NCBI GenBank assembly: GCA_022709995.1
Contig: JAKLHU010000131.1
Span: 1 to 6,523, forward strand
Direction of reading: 5' to 3'
Origin: Verrucomicrobiota bacterium
GTDB lineage: Bacteria > Verrucomicrobiota > Lentisphaeria > Oligosphaerales > Oligosphaeraceae
Length of the DNA stretch: 6,523 nucleotides
Of this stretch, positions 1 to 6,006 are shown piece after piece. The stretch's first letter is position 1. Each line of letters begins with the position of its first letter. The notes under the pieces were generated by a model that did no database searches, was not told the DNA's origin, and saw nothing but the letters and a program-made list of their open reading frames with translations. The position numbers and the translations under genes are program-made.

Positions 1-541
1 GTCGCTGCCGCGCGAGAGCGACGTCTCACTCGAGCTGTTCGATGTCCAGGGCCGCGTGGTGCGCACCCTCGCCCGCGGCCGGATGCCGGCCGGCGATCAC
101 CCGTTCAAGTGGGACGGCCGGGACGAGAACGGCGCCGCGGTCGGCGCCCAGGACACCCTGAAGACTGAAATCCGAGCCCGGCGCCGCGCCCGCCGGGAGA
201 CCATCATCGACTTGAAGAAGCGCGGCGTCGTCGGCGAACACTCGAACGGCCTCCTCGTCTACCGCGTCCGCGGCAATGAACAGGCCGACATCGTCAAAGA
301 AGAAAACGCCGACCGCGAAAAATGGTACCAGATCATCGCCGCGGAAAACGGCATGCTGCCCCAGGACGTGGCCGCGGAACGGGCCAAGGCCAGCCTGATT
401 TTCTCCCCGGCCGGAAGCTTTGTGATGAAAGACGGCGCCTGGCATCAAGTCACCCCCGAAGAAGAGGAAATCGGCCGGGCCGAACGCCAGAAAATGCGCG
501 AAGAATTCAACCGGCAGAAAGCCGGCGCCCCCACGCCCTGA
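1..541 (+). CDS. FlgD-Ig-like segment fused to YdbL/DUF1318 domain protein (5' truncated)
   Basis: Only the C-terminal 179 residues are in the window; the reading frame is open from base 2 and stops at 539-541, so the start lies upstream. Visible residues 1 to about 57 look like a FlgD Ig-like domain of the kind found at the C terminus of secreted proteins: an ELFDVQGRVVRTL strand, then AGDHPFKWDGRDENG. The usual closing SGxYxxxL strand is absent or reduced to DTLKTEIRA. Residues 58-148 match the DUF1318/YdbL family: a basic helix, LKKRGVVGEHSNGLL, then ENADREKWYQIIAAENG, a PAG motif and DGAWH. The last 30 residues are charged and probably helical. YdbL-type proteins are small periplasmic proteins of unknown function, normally with their own signal peptide; none lies between the two segments here. 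I infer an exported protein. Family calls rest on motif recognition; DUF1318 is the firmer of the two. Confidence 0.75.
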   Translation, partial: SLPRESDVSLELFDVQGRVVRTLARGRMPAGDHPFKWDGRDENGAAVGAQDTLKTEIRARRRARRETIIDLKKRGVVGEHSNGLLVYRVRGNEQADIVKEENADREKWYQIIAAENGMLPQDVAAERAKASLIFSPAGSFVMKDGAWHQVTPEEEEIGRAERQKMREEFNRQKAGAPTP

Positions 542-602
542 CCCTTTCGGCCCCGCCCCGGCCGGCCGTTTCCCGGCCCTCACTCGCAACCGAGGTACTA
601 CC

Positions 603-1439
603 ATGCACTTGTCCGTTATGCTTTTCCCCTTTCACGGCGCCATCTCCAAAGGCCGCTGCCAGCCGGAGGAACTCGTCAAAACCCTGCATGCCGCCGGCGC
701 CACCGGCCTCGAGCCCATGTATGGATGGAATGAAAAGGACCCGGAAAACTGGCGCCGCCTCTGCCTGGCCGCCACGGAACTGGGTCTGTCCTTCACCTGC
801 TACGACATCAAAGCCAACCTGGTCGGCGACGGCGCCGCCAGCCGCCAGCAGGCCATCGACACCTGCAAGCAACAGATCGACTACGCCGCCCAGGTCCTGC
901 ATTGCCCGACTGTGCTGGTCTACGGCTCCAATGTCGCGCCCGGCATGTCCATCGACGACGGCCGTCACCTCTTTGCCGAGCAGCTGGCGCTGGTGGCGGA
1001 ATACGCCAAACCGGCCGGCATCACCGTCACCATCGAGGACTTCGACCCCTTCCCGCATTTTGTCGCCTCGGCGCAAAGCTGCCGGCACGTGCTCGACCTG
1101 GCCGGACCGGACGTCTGCCTGACCTTTGACACCGGCAACTTCCTCAACGGCGGCGACCAGCCCGCCGAAATCTTCCCGCTCGTCCAGGATCGCATCCGCC
1201 ATGTCCATGTCAAGGACAAAACACGGCGCGTGCCTGACAGCCTGCCCAGCAACACCGGCGTCAACGGCGTGCAGTACAAAGGTTGCCTGATCGGCGATGG
1301 CGCCGCCCAGATCGGACTCTGCGTCGAGCTGCTCCAAAGCAGCGGCTACCAGAAATGGCTGTCCATCGAAATCGGCTCCGACAACGTCAACGACGCCGTT
1401 TACGGCCTGCGTTTCCTCGCCGACAGAATCGCCAAATGA
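603..1439 (+). CDS. Sugar phosphate isomerase/epimerase family protein (AP endonuclease 2-like TIM barrel)
   Basis: A complete 278-residue protein of the xylose isomerase-like TIM-barrel superfamily (PF01261), usual length for the family. The expected divalent-metal ligands sit at strand ends: E145 in TIEDFD, D176 in LTFDTGNF, H202 in HVHVKDK and E256 in LSIEIGSDN. A GDG at 231-233 fits the loop before the last strands. There is no signal peptide, so it is probably cytosolic. Members interconvert ketose/aldose sugars or epimerise keto-sugars and polyols such as inositol derivatives; nothing here identifies the substrate. The start is supported by GAGG at 592-595, seven bases before the ATG. 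It lies 61 bp after the DUF1318 gene in the same direction and may be cotranscribed, though a weak GC hairpin (560-578) lies between. Its stop codon is part of the first unit of a downstream 10-bp repeat. The superfamily is firm and the specific enzyme unknown. Confidence 0.88.
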   Translation: MHLSVMLFPFHGAISKGRCQPEELVKTLHAAGATGLEPMYGWNEKDPENWRRLCLAATELGLSFTCYDIKANLVGDGAASRQQAIDTCKQQIDYAAQVLHCPTVLVYGSNVAPGMSIDDGRHLFAEQLALVAEYAKPAGITVTIEDFDPFPHFVASAQSCRHVLDLAGPDVCLTFDTGNFLNGGDQPAEIFPLVQDRIRHVHVKDKTRRVPDSLPSNTGVNGVQYKGCLIGDGAAQIGLCVELLQSSGYQKWLSIEIGSDNVNDAVYGLRFLADRIAK

Positions 1440-1473
1440 ACCACCGATGAACACGGATGAACACGGATTTATG
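1437..1473. repeat. 10-bp periodic repeat, set A (three units)
   Basis: Three consecutive 10-mers are visible: ACCACCGATG (1440-1449), AACACGGATG (1450-1459) and AACACGGATT (1460-1469), followed by TATG. The last two differ at one base and the first at two or three. The array begins within the TGA stop codon of the upstream isomerase gene, because TGAAC is part of the unit. Read on the minus strand the unit is CATCCGTGTT, which resembles the units of set B at 1581-1620. Similar short ATGAACACGG-type strings occur between genes in some bacterial genomes, but I cannot check copy number here. No coding potential is seen. Confidence 0.75.
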
Positions 1474-1566
1474 TAAGGAAGCGATGCATTAGGCCAAGCG
1501 CGGAACGGGGCTTCACGCCGAGGTCACGCTGACTGTCATCAGCGCAAGATTGAACTGGTATCTTCT

Positions 1567-1578
1567 GGCGCCTTCCGC
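1567..1578 (+). repeat. 12-bp direct repeat, left copy
   Basis: GGCGCCTTCCGC here is identical to 1624-1635. The two copies flank the four-unit 10-bp array at 1581-1620, 57 bp apart. TCT precedes the left copy directly and TCTG precedes the right copy. Confidence 0.8.
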
Positions 1579-1580
1579 AG

Positions 1581-1620
1581 CATCGGTGTCTGCCGGCGTC
1601 CATCGGCTTCCATCGGTGGT
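1581..1620. repeat. 10-bp periodic repeat, set B (four units, inverted relative to set A)
   Basis: Four abutting 10-mers occur: CATCGGTGTC, TGCCGGCGTC, CATCGGCTTC and CATCGGTGGT. They share a CATCGGtgtC pattern. The final unit CATCGGTGGT is the exact reverse complement of the first unit of set A (ACCACCGATG, 1440-1449). Sets A and B therefore look like diverged copies of one element in opposite orientation, with their outer ends matching, about 110 bp apart. The area is non-coding and lies between the convergent isomerase and transketolase genes. Confidence 0.75.
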
Positions 1621-1623
1621 CTG

Positions 1624-1635
1624 GGCGCCTTCCGC
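1624..1635 (+). repeat. 12-bp direct repeat, right copy
   Basis: Identical to GGCGCCTTCCGC at 1567-1578. Together the copies bracket the four-unit array. They could be a footprint of insertion or duplication of the array; this is inference. Confidence 0.8.
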
Positions 1636-1645
1636 CGGCAAACGT

Positions 1646-1690
1646 TCACGGCCGGTTCCGCTCGCAGGCGGAACCGGCCGTGATGTTTTA
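1646..1690. terminator. Perfect 16-bp hairpin between convergent genes, probable bidirectional terminator
   Basis: TCACGGCCGGTTCCGC (1646-1661) pairs without mismatch with GCGGAACCGGCCGTGA (1668-1683) around a six-base loop TCGCAG. On the plus strand a TGTTTTAG tract follows, giving four consecutive U. On the minus strand the stem is preceded by AAAAC and followed by ACGTTTG, a weaker U tract. It lies about 30 bases past the transketolase stop and 206 bases past the isomerase stop. I read it as a shared terminator or 3'-end stabiliser. The stem is certain; the role is inferred because neither U tract is long. Confidence 0.7.
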
Positions 1691-1713
1691 GAAGGTCGCT
1701 GACGTTATCCCGC

Positions 1714-3711
1714 TCAGCGCCCGAGGTATGCCAGCGCGTGTTCGGCGACGGCCTTGGCCGTAAAGCCGTACTTCTCGGCAAGCAGTTCGCAGGGCGCGGA
1801 ATCGCCGAAATGGTCGATGCCCAGGGCCAGACCGTCCTGGCCGACATAACGGCCCCAGCCGAAAGTCGAGCCGGCTTCCACGGAAATCCGCTTCCGGCAG
1901 GACGGGGGCAGCACGGAGTCGCGGTACGCCGCGCTCTGCTTCTCAAACAATTCCCAGCTCGGCATGGACACGACCCGGACCTTGCGGCCGGCGGCCCGCA
2001 GGATGTCCGCGGCGCCCATGGCCGCCTGCAACTCGGAGCCGGTCCCGATCAGGATCAGTTCGAAGCCCTTTTCGCAGCTGACCACATAAGCGCCCTTGGC
2101 CACGTCCATCCGCTCCGCCACGACATCCGCGGACAGGTTCGGCAGGTTCTGCCGGGTCAGGCACAGCACGACGGGGCCGTCGGCCAGCAAGGCCGCCGCC
2201 CAGGCGTGCGCCGTCTCATGCGACTCCGCCGGCCGGATGGTGGTCAACCCCGGAATCGCCCGGAACATCGCCAGCTGTTCGATCGGCTGATGCGTGGGGC
2301 CGTCCTCGCCGACAAAGATCGAGTCGTGGGTGAACACGTAAATCTCGTGCAGACGCTGCAGGGCCGCGAGGCGGATCGCCGGCTTCATGTAGTCGGCAAA
2401 CACCATGAAGGTGGAGCAGAATGGAATGGCCGTGCCGGACAAGGCCAAGCCGTTGCTGATCATGCCCATGCCCAATTCGCGGACGCCGTAGTGGATGTTC
2501 CGCCCGGCGCGGTCGGCGGCGCCAAAGTCCCCGGCCCCCTTCAAGTACGTCTTCGTGCTCGGATTCAAGTCGGCCGAACCGCCGACCAGGGCCGGCACCA
2601 GGGCCGCCGCCTTCTGCATGATCTCGCCGCCGGAATTCCTGGTCGCGGTCGGCTTCGCCGGCACCGCCTTCAGAAGCTCAGACAGAATATTGGCCGGCAC
2701 CGTGCGGTTGCGCAGCGCCGACAGCAACGCGCGGCGCTCCGGCGCCAGCCCGGCGGAAAAGCTGGCGAACTGCTCGTTCCAGACCGCGGCCGCCTGCTTC
2801 TTCGCCGCCACGGTCTCGTCGCAGAGAGCGCGCACTTCGGGGGGCACGACAAACGACTGCGCCGGGTCAAAGCCGAGATTGACCTTGGTCGCGGCCAGCT
2901 CTTCCGCGCCCAGGGGGGCGCCATGGCTCTCGTGACTGCCAGCCAGTTTCGGGCTGCCTTTGCCGATGACCGTCCGCCCGATGATCAGGGTCGGTTTGTT
3001 CTTCAGGGTCCGGGCCAGGCCGAGTGCGCCGCGGATCTGCTTGACATCCTGACCGTCGATGCGCAGGACATTCCAGCCATAGGCCGCAAATCTGGCGCCG
3101 ACGTCTTCACTCAAGGCAATCGCCGTCGAGCCCTCGATGGTGATGCCGTTATCGTCATAGAACACAATCAGATTGTCCAAATGCAAGTGCCCGGCGACGG
3201 CGCACGCCTCGTGGGATGTGCCTTCCATCATGCAACCGTCACCGCTGATGGCATAGACTTTCTGGTCGAACAGCCGCTCGTCGCCGCCGAGGCGGGCCTG
3301 CAGCTGCTTCTGGCCAATCGCCATGCCGACGGCCGACGCCAGCCCCGAGGCCAACGGCCCGGTCGTCACTTCCACCCCCCGGGTGTGGCCATATTCCGGA
3401 TGGCCCGGGCACTTGCTGCCCAGCTGCCGGAACTGCTTCAGATCCTCCAACGTGAGGCCGTAGCCAAATAGATGCAGGAGTGAATACAGCAGCATCGAGC
3501 CGTGCCCGGCCGACAGCACGAACCGGTCGCGGCCCAGCCAATCGGGATCGCTCGGGTCAAAACGCAAAACGTCGTTCCACAACGTAAACGCAAAATCAGC
3601 ACAGCCCATGGGCATCCCGGGATGGCCGGAATTGGCCTTCTGGACACCGTCGGCAGCCAAAACGCGGACCGTGTCAACGGCTTTCTTGAAGGTCTGGCAA
3701 CAGCATGTCAT
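1714..3711 (-). CDS. tkt: Transketolase
   Basis: A complete 665-residue thiamine diphosphate enzyme of the usual length. It moves two-carbon ketol units between sugar phosphates in the non-oxidative pentose phosphate pathway, in the cytosol. The N-terminal pyrophosphate domain has SGHPGMPMG with H30, SAGHGS with H70, the transketolase signature GPLASGLASAVGMA (118-131), and the ThDP/metal motif GDGCMMEG with D158 and N188. Substrate-site residues are present: H260, R358, S385 in GGSADLNPS, H462, D470, H474 and R520. The catalytic glutamate is E412 in YGVRELGM. The pyrimidine-binding domain (about 355-525) and the C-terminal domain are intact. The ATG is supported by AGGAG at 3723-3727 on the minus strand, spaced a rather long 11 bases. 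The N terminus MTCCCQ has three adjacent cysteines, unusual for the family. The gene lies 110 bp downstream of prfB in the same direction with a probable terminator between. Confidence 0.97.
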   Translation of the reverse strand: MTCCCQTFKKAVDTVRVLAADGVQKANSGHPGMPMGCADFAFTLWNDVLRFDPSDPDWLGRDRFVLSAGHGSMLLYSLLHLFGYGLTLEDLKQFRQLGSKCPGHPEYGHTRGVEVTTGPLASGLASAVGMAIGQKQLQARLGGDERLFDQKVYAISGDGCMMEGTSHEACAVAGHLHLDNLIVFYDDNGITIEGSTAIALSEDVGARFAAYGWNVLRIDGQDVKQIRGALGLARTLKNKPTLIIGRTVIGKGSPKLAGSHESHGAPLGAEELAATKVNLGFDPAQSFVVPPEVRALCDETVAAKKQAAAVWNEQFASFSAGLAPERRALLSALRNRTVPANILSELLKAVPAKPTATRNSGGEIMQKAAALVPALVGGSADLNPSTKTYLKGAGDFGAADRAGRNIHYGVRELGMGMISNGLALSGTAIPFCSTFMVFADYMKPAIRLAALQRLHEIYVFTHDSIFVGEDGPTHQPIEQLAMFRAIPGLTTIRPAESHETAHAWAAALLADGPVVLCLTRQNLPNLSADVVAERMDVAKGAYVVSCEKGFELILIGTGSELQAAMGAADILRAAGRKVRVVSMPSWELFEKQSAAYRDSVLPPSCRKRISVEAGSTFGWGRYVGQDGLALGIDHFGDSAPCELLAEKYGFTAKAVAEHALAYLGR

Positions 3712-3778
3712 CGCAGTTCTTGCTCCTGTTCTTGTTTGTGAGGTTGTGTTTCCCAGTCAAGGAATGATCATGTTATCC
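3712..3778 (-). promoter_or_regulatory. Probable tkt leader/promoter region
   Basis: After the prfB terminator, 67 bases lead to the tkt start on the minus strand. They contain TTGACT (plus-strand 3755-3760), a fair -35 hexamer, but no good -10 hexamer at 16-18 bp. An 8-bp palindrome ATGATCAT lies at 3764-3771, just upstream. AGGAG at 3723-3727 is the ribosome binding site. A tkt promoter is expected if the terminator works, but the boxes are weak. Confidence 0.3.
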
Positions 3779-3810
3779 AAAAAAACAGCCGCGACGCCGG
3801 CCGGTGGCGG
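3779..3810 (-). terminator. Probable intrinsic terminator after prfB
   Basis: On the minus strand a GC-rich segment begins CCGC (3807-3810) and ends GCGG (3789-3792). The outer arms pair, an AC/GT pair follows after one mismatch, and CCGG/CCGG can pair internally. It is followed by CTG and seven U (plus-strand A run 3779-3785). It begins about 11 bases after the prfB stop codon. The U run is good; the stem is imperfect. Confidence 0.6.
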
Positions 3811-3837
3811 TAAAGAAAACCTCACCGCGACGCCGGC
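3789..3837 (+). repeat. Short direct repeat: end of prfB duplicated in its terminator
   Basis: CCGCGACGCCGGC occurs at 3789-3801 and again at 3825-3837, 36 bp apart, and each copy is followed by one variable base and GG. The second copy encodes the last residues of RF2; the first forms one arm of the putative terminator. It looks like a small local duplication. Confidence 0.75.
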
Positions 3838-4935
3838 TGGCCAGCCCGCAGCCAGGCAATGATGAACTGGTCAAGGTCGCCGTCGAGAACGGCGCTGACA
3901 TTGCTCGTCTCCGCATCCGTGCGCAGGTCCTTCACCAACTGGTACGGCTGCAGCACGTACGACCGAATCTGGTTGCCCCAGGCGTTGTCGCCCTTGGCCG
4001 CCGACTCGGCCGCGTGCTCGGCCCGGCGCTTCTGGTCCTCCAAATCATACAGCCGCGCCTTCAAAATCCGCATCGCGTTCGACTTGTTCTTATGCTGCGA
4101 ACGCTCGCTCTGGCAGGTGACGACAATGCCGGTTTCCAAGTGGGTCAGACGGACCGCGCTGTCGGTCCGGTTGACGTGCTGGCCGCCGGCGCCGCTGGCC
4201 CGGAACGTGTCAATGCGCAAATCGCTGTCCGACACCTCGATGTTGATGTCGTCGTTGATTTCCGGCAGCACGTCGACCGACGCGAACGACGTGTGACGGC
4301 GCTTGTTGGCGTCAAACGGCGAAATCCGCACCAGGCGATGCACGCCCTTTTCAGCCTTCAAATAGCCGTAGGCAAATTCGCTCTGAACCGTCAAAGTGGC
4401 GTATTTGGTGCCGGCTTCCTCCCCCGGCTGAATGTCGACAATCTCGTATTTGTAACCGCGTTTTTCCAGCCAGTGCGTGTACATGCGCAAAAGCATGCCG
4501 CACCAGTCGCATGACTCCGTGCCGCCAGCGCCGGCGTGCACCGTCAAAATCGCATTGTTGCGGTCCATCTTGCCGGACAAAAAGCTCACCAGCTCCAAAT
4601 TGTCAATGGCTTTGAGCAAATCCGGCCAGGTCTGTTCCGACTCGACATACAAAGCCGACTTGTCACCTTCCAGCTCGGCGAACTCGCCGAGAACCGTGAA
4701 ATCGTCCACCTGCCTCTCCAAGCGGGCAAACGGCTCCAAAACATTCTTGATGGCGCTGACCTCCGCCACCGTCTCCTGGGCGGATTCACGGCGATCCCAA
4801 AAATCGGGACGGGTCATCTTGGCTTCCAGCAATTCCAGTTTTTCCTGCTTGCCGGCGACGTCAAAGAAACCCCCTCAAGTGCTCGAGGCGATGACGCGCC
4901 TCGGACACTTTGCGCTGCATTTCTTCACGGGTCAT
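3822..4935 (-). CDS. prfB: Peptide chain release factor 2 (RF2), expressed by programmed +1 frameshift
   Basis: RF2 recognises UGA and UAA stop codons on the ribosome and triggers peptide release. The zero frame starts at ATG 4933-4935, makes 24 residues (MTREEMQRKV...LRGFL) and meets TGA at 4861-4863. A +1 shift then reads GAC (4860-4862) and continues to TGA at 3822-3824, giving 370 residues. In this numbering GGQ is at 250-252 within RASGAGGQHVNRT, and the stop-codon recognition motif SPF is at 205-207, the same positions as in E. coli RF2. Residue 246 is alanine, as in most bacteria, not the threonine of E. coli K-12. The tail QSERSQHKNK and VLDGDLDQFI is typical. An AAGGAG ribosome site lies seven bases before the ATG. 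A call starting at the in-frame TTG at 4830-4832 would lose the first 34 residues. RF2 scarcity at the in-frame UGA normally favours the shift, giving autoregulation; this is family knowledge. Confidence 0.97.
4860..4875 (-). promoter_or_regulatory. prfB programmed +1 ribosomal frameshift site
   Basis: On the minus strand the sequence is AGG GGG TTT CTT TGA C. The internal Shine-Dalgarno-like AGGGGG (4870-4875) is three bases before the slippery CTT (4864-4866), which is followed by the in-frame stop TGA (4861-4863) and C. The E. coli prfB site is AGG GGG TAT CTT TGA C, so only one base differs. Residues 22-25 of the product (GFLD) span the shift. Confidence 0.97.
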
Positions 4936-4941
4936 GGCTGG

Positions 4942-4948
4942 TCTCCTT
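4942..4948 (-). promoter_or_regulatory. Ribosome binding site fixing the prfB start
   Basis: The minus strand reads AAGGAGA here, with the AGGAG core at 4943-4947 and seven bases to the ATG at 4933-4935. This strong site supports the leader start and not the internal start inside the shifted frame. Confidence 0.85.
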
Positions 4949-4964
4949 CTGCTCTGGCCAGTCG

Positions 4965-5008
4965 TTGGTAATGATAATGAAAATCAGATAAAAATCTTAA
5001 TATACACC
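4965..5008. promoter_or_regulatory. AT-rich divergent promoter region (prfB / amidohydrolase)
   Basis: A sharply AT-rich stretch lies in otherwise GC-rich DNA between divergently transcribed genes. On the minus strand TTAAGA (plus 4995-5000) and TATCAT (plus 4971-4976), 18 bp apart, could drive prfB. On the plus strand TTGGTA (4965-4970) and GATAAA (4987-4992), 16 bp apart, could drive the hydrolase gene with a leader of about 165 bases. These boxes are weak matches. The remaining leader, 5009-5150, is GC-rich and shows no recognised riboswitch. Confidence 0.4.
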
Positions 5009-5153
5009 CAAATCGTGCCATCGCCCCCGCCAAGTCGGTTTTTTGCCGACGCCGCGCCGGCCACGGCGGCTTTTGGTGTTATCTTATGGGCTCGGGGCGC
5101 GCCGCCCCCCGGCGACGCGGCCGTGTTCGCAACCGCCCGGCATCCCAGCCAAA

Positions 5154-5158
5154 AAGGA
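5154..5158 (+). promoter_or_regulatory. Ribosome binding site fixing the amidohydrolase start
   Basis: AAGGA lies six bases before ATG 5165. The frame is open upstream to 4910, but that extension would cross the AT-rich promoter region and overlap prfB, and the family's metal-binding HxH begins five residues after this ATG. The 5165 start is clearly preferred. Confidence 0.8.
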
Positions 5159-5164
5159 AAGACC

Positions 5165-5980
5165 ATGCGCCTCGATCTGCACGTCCACTGCAATGTCGCC
5201 GACCCCGCCGCCGCCGCCGACCTGGTCCGCACCTGCGAAAAACTCTCCACCCGGGCCGCCCTTTCCGGCGGCAGCCGCTACGGCAGCCATGACTACGCGC
5301 CCAACGACTATGTCCTTGGCCTGTCCAGGCAATACCCCGACTGGATCCTCCCGCTGGCCCGGTTCGACCTCTGGGAAGAGGCGCCCGATCCGGCGGAAGT
5401 GCACCGGCTGGCGGAACAGGGCTTCCGCGGCTTGAAGTGCATCTATCCCTTTTACGCCTACGACCACGACTCCTATCTGCCGGTCTATGCCGCCGCCAGC
5501 CAGTGCCGGCTGCCAATCCTGTTCCACACCGGCGCCTTCCGCCCCTCGGAAGCCGACGCCCGCTGGCAACGCCCCGTGCTGACCAACATGTCGCCGCTGA
5601 CCCTGGACCGCATCGCCAGGTCCTTCCCCGACCTGAAAATCGTCATGGCGCATCTAGGCACCACCTTCTGGCGCCAGGAAGCCGCCGAACTGATCAAGCT
5701 CCACCCCAACCTGTATGCCGACCTCGCCGGCAACGGCAGCTGGATGGCCCTGGCGCCGGAGACGCTCGTCAAACTGCTCTCGCCAACCGTCCCCCTGGTG
5801 GATCCCACCTATCGCGGGTTCCGGAAGCTGATCCTCGGCTCCGACGCCTATGTCAACATCCCCCGGATCATGACCGACGCCCAGGCCTGGTACGACGCCT
5901 TCTGCCGCAAGATCGGGCTGCCGGATGACGTCGCCCAAGGCATCATGGGCGACACCGCCGCGGCGTGGTTCAAAGCCTGA
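5165..5980 (+). CDS. Amidohydrolase family protein (Amidohydro_2, metal-dependent TIM barrel)
   Basis: A 271-residue protein of the Amidohydro_2 family (PF04909), a metal-dependent hydrolase/decarboxylase barrel. Visible landmarks in order are the N-terminal metal-binding LDLHVH (H6, H8), GFRGLK with K91, PILFHTG with H121, IVMAHLG with H163, NLYADLAG, and LILGSDAY with D227. The end, IMGDTAAAWF, is the usual C-terminal helix (IxxxNAxxxF-like). All expected metal and catalytic residues are present, so it should be active. There is no signal peptide, so it is probably cytosolic. Relatives include ACMSD-like decarboxylases and lactone hydrolases; the substrate cannot be read from the sequence. 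It is transcribed away from prfB and towards the transporter gene, whose stop codon is only 26 bp away, with no clear terminator in that gap. Confidence 0.88.
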   Translation: MRLDLHVHCNVADPAAAADLVRTCEKLSTRAALSGGSRYGSHDYAPNDYVLGLSRQYPDWILPLARFDLWEEAPDPAEVHRLAEQGFRGLKCIYPFYAYDHDSYLPVYAAASQCRLPILFHTGAFRPSEADARWQRPVLTNMSPLTLDRIARSFPDLKIVMAHLGTTFWRQEAAELIKLHPNLYADLAGNGSWMALAPETLVKLLSPTVPLVDPTYRGFRKLILGSDAYVNIPRIMTDAQAWYDAFCRKIGLPDDVAQGIMGDTAAAWFKA

Positions 5981-6006
5981 ACGGGCAAACGCCGCGGCGG
6001 CGGCCG

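Noticed and set aside
560..578. GGCCGG/CCGGCC hairpin between the DUF1318 and isomerase genes as a terminator
   Set aside because: It is a short stem in very GC-rich sequence and is followed by CTCACT, not a U tract; chance pairing is likely.
322..1122. 266-codon plus-strand frame spanning the DUF1318/isomerase junction
   Set aside because: It is a Pro/Arg/Ser-rich shadow in a different frame from two recognisable proteins and crosses their boundary.
507..1454. 315-codon minus-strand open frame opposite the isomerase gene
   Set aside because: It overlaps the well-supported TIM-barrel gene in antisense, has low-complexity Val/Ala/Gly-rich content and no recognisable domain; long antisense frames are common at this GC content.
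1437..1620. CRISPR array
   Set aside because: The units are 10 bp and abut without spacers, and no cas gene is present.
1738..3471. 577-codon plus-strand open frame opposite tkt
   Set aside because: It is antisense to an intact transketolase with all catalytic residues; the translation is Arg/Gly/His-rich with no motif.
5034..5050. Hairpin GTCGG-TTTTTTG-CCGAC as a terminator
   Set aside because: The stem is only five base pairs and the T run is in the loop, not after the stem.
4910..5164. 85-codon N-terminal extension of the amidohydrolase
   Set aside because: It would overlap prfB and run through the AT-rich promoter region; a good ribosome site and the N-terminal HxH motif place the start at 5165.
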